Assembly: GCA_902810755.1 (NCBI GenBank)
Contig: CADDYT010000188.1
Span: forward strand, 1-10,618
DNA length: 10,618 bases
Origin: Chloroflexota bacterium
Lineage (GTDB): Bacteria; Chloroflexota; Ktedonobacteria; Ktedonobacterales; Ktedonobacteraceae
Direction: 5' to 3'
Made by a program: the position numbers and the translations under genes. Of this stretch, positions 5,264 to 10,618 are shown one piece after another (the stretch's first letter is position 1; each line of letters begins with the position of its first letter). The notes beneath the pieces were generated by a model. That model saw only the letters and a program-made list of their open reading frames with translations. It was not told where the DNA came from and ran no database searches.

Positions 5264-7300
5264 TTATACTTCTTCCAGAAATGTTCCTTCGTGTTGCGGA
5301 ATGGCAATAAAGAAGGTAGAACCCTCACCGGGGATACCTGCGCTCTCCACCCAGATAACGCCGCCCATCGCTTCAATCAACTGGCGACAGAGATAGAGGC
5401 CCAGTCCAGCCCCGCGCTGCGTGCTGTTAATGGCACTTTCCAGGCGCATAAACCTGGTGAACAGCCGACGTTGATCTTCCTGCGAGATACCTGGCCCCCG
5501 ATCACGCACGGCGAGAATGACATAGCTGCCGGAGAGCGCGGGAATGGCCTGCTGCGCAAGCGACAGCCGTTCGCACAGCCTCTGCGCGCTCACACATTCC
5601 GCGCTGATCGTCAGCGGAGAGGGTGGCGGGCTATACTTCACAGCATTGCCAACGATGTTGAGCAGCACCTGGCGCAGGCGCAGGTCGTCGGCCCAGACGG
5701 AGAGCCGCTCATCGATCTGGACATCTACCTGCCGTCGCTCGCGCGCCAGCGTCGGCTCCATAATTTCCAGGATCACCTGCACCGCCTGAATGACCCTTAC
5801 AGCGCCAGGGGTGAGCGCGACTTTGTCCTGATCGATACGACTGGTATCCATGACATTACTGAGCAGTAGAACCAGTTCATCGCAGGCACGACGGGCGTTG
5901 ACAATAAAGCGCATGCGCGCCTCATCATCCAGAGAGGGATAGAAACTGTCTAGCAGTTCGAGGTAACCCTGGATGGCGGTCAGCGGCGTGCGCAGTTCGT
6001 GCGAGGCCGTCATGAGAAAGTGATTTTTCACCCGCTCAGACTCCTGCGCCTGCTTGAGCGCCTCACGCAACTCGGCATTCAGACGCGCATTGGTGATGGC
6101 GATGCCGGCCTGGACGCCAATTTCACGCAAGAGTTCCAGATGTCGCCGCGTGTATGCATGAGCAGCATAACTTTGCACAGAAAGCAACCCGATTGGCTCT
6201 GCTCCGTAACGAATAGGCACGAAGAGCAGCGATTGAGACGGTCGACCGCTGCCGAAGAGATCATCTTCACTGCTGATAAATGCATCTTCGCCATCAGCAT
6301 AAAATGCATACTCCTCGGCGGTAGAGAAAATGAGGCCAACATTGTTGTCATAGAGAAACTCGCGGGTCTGCGGAAGACATTTTGCATATGCTGGCGGAGA
6401 ATAGACAATGCCCTCATCGACGAGGTAGTCCATCACCAGTTCTTCCGGTTCGTTGTGGTAGCGGCTGACAAAGAAAGCATCGGCAGGCATGATACGTCTG
6501 ACCTGCTCGTAGATGGTCTGGTAGACACTTTGCAGGTCACGCAGCGCCTCAGGGCTGGATAGCGCGCGTCCGATTTCAATGAGTACGGCCCGTTCTTCAC
6601 TGATCCGGCGCGTCTCTTCGTAGAGATGGGCGCCCTCAATGACCACCGCCGCCTGGTTGACGAACAGCTCAAGAAAGGCAAGCGTCCGGGCAGTCGGGCG
6701 CAGGTTATCTTCTGGCGCATCGGGCGTCAGGAAGCCGAGCAGGGTGCCGTCCCCATCCCGCAGCGGCACCACCAGCAAATCTTCGGTTCGCCAGATATGC
6801 GGAGAAACACCGGGAGATAGGTCCGGTACCTCTGTAGCCGGACTGCCACTGCCATCCTCTTCCACGATGACAAAATAGCTGGCAACCAGTTCATCCAGCC
6901 ACAACTCCGCTTCGGCTGGAATGAAGTAGGAATTGCTCATGCGATACCTTGCATCCAGCAAACGTTCGACAACGGCATCTGGCAGTGGATGCTCGTTCAG
7001 GTATGCTTCTAATTCCGCGTTCACCCCGAAAACGGCGCGCACGCGAAAATAGCCGGTACCATCGGAGAGGTAAAGCGCGGAGTGGCGAAAATGTAATGCA
7101 CGACATATTGCCTCCGATACTCTTTTCAGCAAAGTATCGGTATCCATCTGCAGGCGTAGAGAAGCGCCAATCTCGGTAATATAGGTAAGGATCTCGCGCT
7201 GGTATTCCAGACTCGTCACCTGCTGTCGATTCAACGCAAGTATATCACTCCCACTGTTTTTTTCTGAAAAACCATCCACTACCTTCACCTTCAGTCTCAT
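5264..7300 (-). CDS. GAF-GAF sensor histidine kinase, 678 aa
   Basis: This soluble two-component kinase has two GAF-type sensor domains (about residues 53-224 and 254-404), a short coiled linker and a HisKA-HATPase core. The phosphoacceptor His434 lies in ASHELRTPL. The N box (LLNIVGNAVKYS, Asn548 and Asn552), the G1 box DRGPG (600-604), an F-box-like segment (613-620) and the G2 box GAGLGLYLC (630-638) are all intact. No transmembrane segment is seen, so it should sense a cytoplasmic ligand, redox state or light; no diagnostic chromophore Cys motif is obvious. The ATG at 7300 abuts its GAGGAG ribosome site with no spacer, so a GTG at 7288 or 7279 may be the real start. It heads an operon with the PHP gene. 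No response regulator is adjacent. Confidence 0.94.
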   Translation of the reverse strand: MRLKVKVVDGFSEKNSGSDILALNRQQVTSLEYQREILTYITEIGASLRLQMDTDTLLKRVSEAICRALHFRHSALYLSDGTGYFRVRAVFGVNAELEAYLNEHPLPDAVVERLLDARYRMSNSYFIPAEAELWLDELVASYFVIVEEDGSGSPATEVPDLSPGVSPHIWRTEDLLVVPLRDGDGTLLGFLTPDAPEDNLRPTARTLAFLELFVNQAAVVIEGAHLYEETRRISEERAVLIEIGRALSSPEALRDLQSVYQTIYEQVRRIMPADAFFVSRYHNEPEELVMDYLVDEGIVYSPPAYAKCLPQTREFLYDNNVGLIFSTAEEYAFYADGEDAFISSEDDLFGSGRPSQSLLFVPIRYGAEPIGLLSVQSYAAHAYTRRHLELLREIGVQAGIAITNARLNAELREALKQAQESERVKNHFLMTASHELRTPLTAIQGYLELLDSFYPSLDDEARMRFIVNARRACDELVLLLSNVMDTSRIDQDKVALTPGAVRVIQAVQVILEIMEPTLARERRQVDVQIDERLSVWADDLRLRQVLLNIVGNAVKYSPPPSPLTISAECVSAQRLCERLSLAQQAIPALSGSYVILAVRDRGPGISQEDQRRLFTRFMRLESAINSTQRGAGLGLYLCRQLIEAMGGVIWVESAGIPGEGSTFFIAIPQHEGTFLEEV
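5269..5276 (-). promoter_or_regulatory. Ribosome binding site of the PHP gene, inside the kinase gene
   Basis: The complement reads GGAAGAAG seven bases before the PHP ATG (5261). It overlaps the final codons of the histidine kinase, whose stop is at 5264-5266. This arrangement favours translational coupling of the two proteins. Confidence 0.65.
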
Positions 7301-7322
7301 CTCCTCACTGGCTTCTCTCGCA

Positions 7323-7328
7323 ATTATA
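7323..7328 (-). promoter_or_regulatory. Candidate promoter of the kinase-PHP operon
   Basis: The minus strand carries a perfect TATAAT with TGT directly before it, an extended -10. The -35 position is poor (CTCACT at 17 bp), as extended -10 promoters allow. The start would be near 7316, giving a very short leader of about 16 bases before the ATG at 7300, or slightly longer if a GTG start is used. Confidence 0.6.
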
Positions 7329-7383
7329 ACATAGAAAGGAATAAAAGTGAGCTATTTTATCGCCCCCTGGTACCAGAGCGTGC

Positions 7384-7413
7384 TTGACATAGCTGGCGTA
7401 TCACTACTATACT
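7384..7413 (+). promoter_or_regulatory. Promoter of the RNA methyltransferase gene
   Basis: A perfect TTGACA (7384-7389) is followed after 18 bp by TATACT (7408-7413). The start would be near 7420, about 35 bases before the preferred ATG at 7455. It is divergent from the kinase promoter, with about 55 bp between the two core elements. Confidence 0.75.
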
Positions 7414-7454
7414 CACGTCACCAATGCATGTGACATACTATGAGAGAACCGATA

Positions 7455-8252
7455 ATGATTATTACCAGTCAGAGCAATGCGCGCATCAAGGAGATTCGGG
7501 GCCTGCGCAACCGACATGAGCGCGAGCGAACAGGGCTGTTTTTCATCGAGGGCATCCGCATTGTGGTGGAAGCGGTGCAGTCGGGGGCGCAGATCGAGAC
7601 GCTGGTGGTGGCGCCTGACCTGCTCAAGAGCCAGCTTGGGCAGGAGACGGTGCGGCAGGAGCGAGAGCGAGGGATTCCCGTGCTGGAAGTCTCGGCCCCG
7701 GTGTTCAAAAGCCTTTCCGTGAAAGAGGGGCCGCAGGGGATCGGCGCGGTGGTGCGCCAACACTGGGAGCCGCTGGATAATGTGCGCCTGACGAACGATC
7801 TCTGCTGGGTCGCCCTCGACGCCGCGCAAGACCCCGGCAATATCGGTACGATTCTGCGCACCGACGACGCAGTGGGCGGCACAGGCATCATGCTGCTCGA
7901 CAACTGCGCCGATCCGTATGATCCAACCGCGCTACGCGCCAGCATGGGTGCCATCTTCTCGCAGCAGTTGGTCAAAGCCAGCTTCGCCGACTTCGCCCGC
8001 TGGAAAGAACGCCACCACTATACCGTCGTTGGCACCTCCGATTCCGCGAAACGTGATTACCGCGAGGCACGCTACCATACCCCGCTTGTGCTGTTGATGG
8101 GCAGCGAGCGAGAGGGACTTTCAGCCGAACAGCAGGCCGTCTGCGACCTGATGGTCTGTATCCCGATGGTTGGGCGCAGCGATTCGCTCAACCTCTCGGT
8201 CGCAACCGGCATCGTCCTCTATGAAATTTTCTATCAGTCTCGTCAGCACTGA
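7455..8252 (+). CDS. SpoU/TrmH-family RNA 2'-O-methyltransferase, 265 aa
   Basis: SpoU-family enzymes use S-adenosylmethionine to methylate a ribose 2'-OH in rRNA or tRNA and have a trefoil-knotted catalytic domain. All three family motifs are present: motif 1 DPGNIGTILRT (Asn129, Arg135), motif 2 LLMGSEREGLS (214-223) and motif 3 IPMVGRSDSLNLSVATG (236-252, Ser244 and Asn246). Residues 1-100 form the N-terminal substrate-binding domain typical of 23S rRNA enzymes such as RlmB and TsnR relatives; the target nucleotide cannot be told. An ATG at 7440 would add five residues but has no ribosome site. The 7455 start has a weak AGAGA before it and matches the usual family start. The gene overlaps the convergent oxidoreductase gene by 10 bp. 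Confidence 0.93.
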   Translation: MIITSQSNARIKEIRGLRNRHERERTGLFFIEGIRIVVEAVQSGAQIETLVVAPDLLKSQLGQETVRQERERGIPVLEVSAPVFKSLSVKEGPQGIGAVVRQHWEPLDNVRLTNDLCWVALDAAQDPGNIGTILRTDDAVGGTGIMLLDNCADPYDPTALRASMGAIFSQQLVKASFADFARWKERHHYTVVGTSDSAKRDYREARYHTPLVLLMGSEREGLSAEQQAVCDLMVCIPMVGRSDSLNLSVATGIVLYEIFYQSRQH

Positions 8253-10396
8253 CCTCTCTGGCATGCCATGTCTTCCACCGGCTCGACCGAGACGAGGTTC
8301 GTATAAAAAGTGCTACCGCCATTAAAATCGGCGAGGCGATCAGAAGTCGTCCAGTTGACGTTGCGACCGCCGGGGCTGTGGCGCGGCCACCAGACGGTAG
8401 TGGTGGCCAGCACGCCAGGGCGAATATCTTCCGTTACCTCGGCCAGCAGGTGGCACCAGCCACGCTCGTTGCTCACGCGCACCATCTGCCCGTCACGAAT
8501 GTCGCGCTGTGCCGCGTCGGCGGGATGAATGCGCAGCGTTGGCCCACCCTCCTTCGCGCGCATCAATGGCTGGTTGCCAAAGGTGGAACTGATGAAGTGG
8601 TGCGCCGCCGGGCAGAGCAAGGGCAGGCGTCCATCTCGCGGCGTGGCAGCAGGGGCAGTCACGCACGATTCGACTTCCGGCTCCCAGCCCGGCACCGGGT
8701 CGTATCCTTTTGCCAGCGCCTGCGCGGAGTAAAACTCTACCTTGCCCGAAGGGGTGCGAAACGTGCCGTCGGCAAAGGGAGTGCGCTCCTCTTCTGGAAT
8801 GGGGATGGGGAGAGAACCTTGCGCCTGCAAGCGTTCCAGCGTCACATCTTGCAGCAAGGGATTGCGGCGCGCCGTCGCTTCCAGAATACCGCGAATGACC
8901 GCGTTTGCATCCTCGTGCAGCCAGGGTTCATCAAAGCCGAGGGCAGCAGCCAGCGAGCGCATGACATCCCAGTTGCTGCGCGCCTCGCCCCGCGGCTCGA
9001 TGGCAGGCATATTGTACTGTAACGAGAGATGGCCGTAGGGCTTGTGCAGGTCGACATGCTCAAGCTGGCTGGTCGCCGGTAAGAGAATATCGGCGTAGCG
9101 TGCGGTATCAGTCTCGAAAAGGTCATGCACCACCGTAAACAGGTCTTCACGCAGCAGACCTTCGGCAATCTTTCCAGCATTAGGCGCGGAAGCTGCCGGG
9201 TTGGCGTTGTAAACATAGAGCGAGCGGACGGGGGGGTCGGCCTCGCCGGTCAGAATGGCCCCCAGCCGGTTCATGTTCAGCCAGCGCGGGGCGGGCGGGC
9301 AGGACGGATCATGCACATGGCTGATGGCTTCTTTATCCCAGGAGAGCCAGTCGCTGGTACTGTACATCAACCCGCCGCCGGGCAGGCCATACTGGCCGGT
9401 CAGGGCGGGCAGGCAAGCCAGAGTACGCACCGTCTGGCCGCCGTTGGTGTGGCGATTAATGCCATCGGTGACGCGCAACATGGCAGGCGTCTGAGCGGCA
9501 TAGCTGCGCGCCAGTTCGACGATGATATCGGCCTCGACGCCGGTAACCTGCGCGGCTCGTTCCGGCGGAAATTGCAGGATGCGTTCGAGCAGGGCAGGCC
9601 AACCCAGCGTGTGTTCGGCAATCCATTGCTCGTTGTGCAAACCCTCCGTCACCAGAACGTGCATCATGGCCAGGGCCAGCGCGGCATCCGTGCCGGGAAG
9701 CGGCGCGATATGCTGATCGGCGGAGCGGGCGGTCAGCGTGCGGATGGGGTCAATGACAATCACGCGAGCGCCACCGCGCCGGGCCTGGCGCAGGAAAGGC
9801 ATGATATGCGGCGCCGTACTGGCAGGATTGCTGCCCCAGATCAGAATCAGTTTGCTCTGAAGCAGCATCTCCGGCGCAGGCGCGAGCCGGGCGCCAACCG
9901 TCAGCAGAACGGCTTCTTCCGCCGCGTAGCCGCAGATGGCGCGCACAAGCCGCGACGCCCCCAGGCGGTTCCAGAATCGCGAATCGCAAACGGCCCCGTT
10001 CACCAGCCCCAGCGTGCCTGCATAGCTGTAAGGCAGGATGCTTTGCGCTCCATATTGCGCGATGATATCGCGCCAGCGACCCGTGATCTCCGCAATCGCC
10101 TCGTCCCAGCTTATGCGCTCGAATGCGCCACTCCCTTTCGGGCCGACACGCCGCATGGGATAGAGCAGGCGGTCGGGATGGTAAACACGATCAAGGTAGC
10201 GATTGACTTTGGCGCACAGCCAGCCGCGTGTCACTGTATGGTCAGCGCGACCACGCACGCTGACGGCCCTCCCCTGCTCATCCACCCGCGTCTCCAGAGC
10301 GCAGCAATCGGGACAATCATGCGGGCAAGAGCCATAGACAACGCGCAGGTTGCGCTGTTCTTCCATCAACGTTTGTGCGGCAAGCCGCGGCAGCAT
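8243..10396 (-). CDS. Molybdopterin-dependent oxidoreductase (DMSO reductase family), 717 aa
   Basis: The protein is a catalytic subunit of the Mo/W-bisMGD family. The N-terminal [4Fe-4S] site has Cys24, Cys28 and Cys32 (SCPHDCPDCC) and Cys61 with the electron-relay Lys63 (WLCAK). Mo-cofactor-binding segments follow (about 75-590; for example the GSNPA segment at 188-192), and a C-terminal molydop-binding barrel (about 590-705) carries the HPADAAQRDIRDGQMVRV-like strand motif at 624-641. The substrate is unknown; the Mo ligand is not certain, with Ser124 in PYSYAGT (122-128) a candidate. No Tat signal is present, so it should be cytoplasmic. The start at 10396 follows AGGAAAGGA with a six-base spacer; longer in-frame reading to 10468 lacks a site. 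No FeS or membrane partner subunit is adjacent within the window. Confidence 0.92.
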   Translation of the reverse strand: MLPRLAAQTLMEEQRNLRVVYGSCPHDCPDCCALETRVDEQGRAVSVRGRADHTVTRGWLCAKVNRYLDRVYHPDRLLYPMRRVGPKGSGAFERISWDEAIAEITGRWRDIIAQYGAQSILPYSYAGTLGLVNGAVCDSRFWNRLGASRLVRAICGYAAEEAVLLTVGARLAPAPEMLLQSKLILIWGSNPASTAPHIMPFLRQARRGGARVIVIDPIRTLTARSADQHIAPLPGTDAALALAMMHVLVTEGLHNEQWIAEHTLGWPALLERILQFPPERAAQVTGVEADIIVELARSYAAQTPAMLRVTDGINRHTNGGQTVRTLACLPALTGQYGLPGGGLMYSTSDWLSWDKEAISHVHDPSCPPAPRWLNMNRLGAILTGEADPPVRSLYVYNANPAASAPNAGKIAEGLLREDLFTVVHDLFETDTARYADILLPATSQLEHVDLHKPYGHLSLQYNMPAIEPRGEARSNWDVMRSLAAALGFDEPWLHEDANAVIRGILEATARRNPLLQDVTLERLQAQGSLPIPIPEEERTPFADGTFRTPSGKVEFYSAQALAKGYDPVPGWEPEVESCVTAPAATPRDGRLPLLCPAAHHFISSTFGNQPLMRAKEGGPTLRIHPADAAQRDIRDGQMVRVSNERGWCHLLAEVTEDIRPGVLATTTVWWPRHSPGGRNVNWTTSDRLADFNGGSTFYTNLVSVEPVEDMACQRGQC

Positions 10397-10402
10397 AGTA
10401 AA

Positions 10403-10411
10403 TCCTTTCCT
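10403..10411 (-). promoter_or_regulatory. Ribosome binding site fixing the oxidoreductase start
   Basis: The complement reads AGGAAAGGA and its AAAGGA core ends six bases before the ATG at 10396. This makes that ATG preferable to the in-frame ATGs at 10438 and 10468. No clear -35/-10 pair is visible in the 200 bases upstream. Confidence 0.7.
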
Positions 10412-10554
10412 ATCAATCCAGGTGACAATCTGTTCCATCCCGCCAGCTTTCCAGAGTGCGCGGAACAAAGCGGGTGAGGATACGCTTTGTATTCACTGTG
10501 CAACAAACTGGCCCACACGTCAAGAGCCAATGTGCCGGAATAGCGCGGTATGGA

Positions 10555-10618
10555 AGCAGGCCACCTGCAGTCCGCAAACCACGCGCCAGCAGGCCACCCA
10601 CCATCAAGCAGGCCACCC
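10555..10618. repeat. Three short direct repeats at the right window edge
   Basis: The motif AGCAGGCCACC occurs at 10555-10565, 10588-10598 and 10607-10617, the last two continuing with a further C. Spacing is 33 and 19 bp. The stretch 10412-10618 shows no convincing gene; a 67-codon minus-strand frame there has no ribosome site and its Gly-Gly-Leu-Leu repeats only mirror the DNA repeat. The array touches the window end, so it may be the start of a longer repeat block or an insertion-element end. Confidence 0.55.

Noticed and set aside
9125..10477. Long 450-codon plus-strand reading frame
   Set aside because: It lies wholly opposite the oxidoreductase gene, whose motifs are clear; the opposite-strand frame is a GC-rich shadow with no ribosome site or domain.

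Overview
The window looks like a chromosomal stretch from a GC-rich, environmental, non-proteobacterial species. The mix of a GAF-GAF sensor kinase, a PspA/IM30 protein, a cytoplasmic molybdopterin oxidoreductase and an antitoxin/PIN pair with a Chloroflexota-style antitoxin tail suggests Chloroflexota, perhaps Ktedonobacteria. That placement is an inference from protein style, not from a marker gene.

Left part (about 1-2915) is an accessory region. It holds a small unrecognised gene (148-399), a toxin-antitoxin operon whose PIN-domain toxin is broken by a one-base frameshift (515-1244), and a full-length tyrosine recombinase on the minus strand (1359-2648). The recombinase is preceded by five spaced copies of a 14-bp motif (2713-2819). 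An exact 18-bp direct repeat lies at 37-54 and 2898-2915. The second copy is 12 bp beyond the 3' end of a tRNA-Gly(CCC) gene (2928-2999, minus strand). Together these look like a small integrated element of about 2.9 kb, or what remains of one, next to a tRNA gene.

Middle part (3000-7440) looks like ordinary chromosome. The tRNA has a near-consensus promoter. A divergent pspA-like gene (3221-3973) ends at a strong hairpin shared with a convergent small gene of unknown function (4046-4399). A two-gene minus-strand operon follows: a GAF-GAF histidine kinase (5264-7300) translationally coupled to a PHP-domain phosphoesterase (4485-5261). No response regulator is present.

Right part (7380-10618): a SpoU/TrmH-family RNA methyltransferase (7455-8252) is divergent from the kinase and overlaps tail-to-tail, by 10 bp, with a single-subunit-looking molybdopterin oxidoreductase (8243-10396, minus strand). 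The last 220 bp carry no convincing gene but contain three copies of a 11-12 bp motif that may start a repeat array running out of the window.

The most interesting signals are the recombinase with its iteron-like leader and flanking repeats, the frameshifted toxin, and the kinase/PHP coupling.
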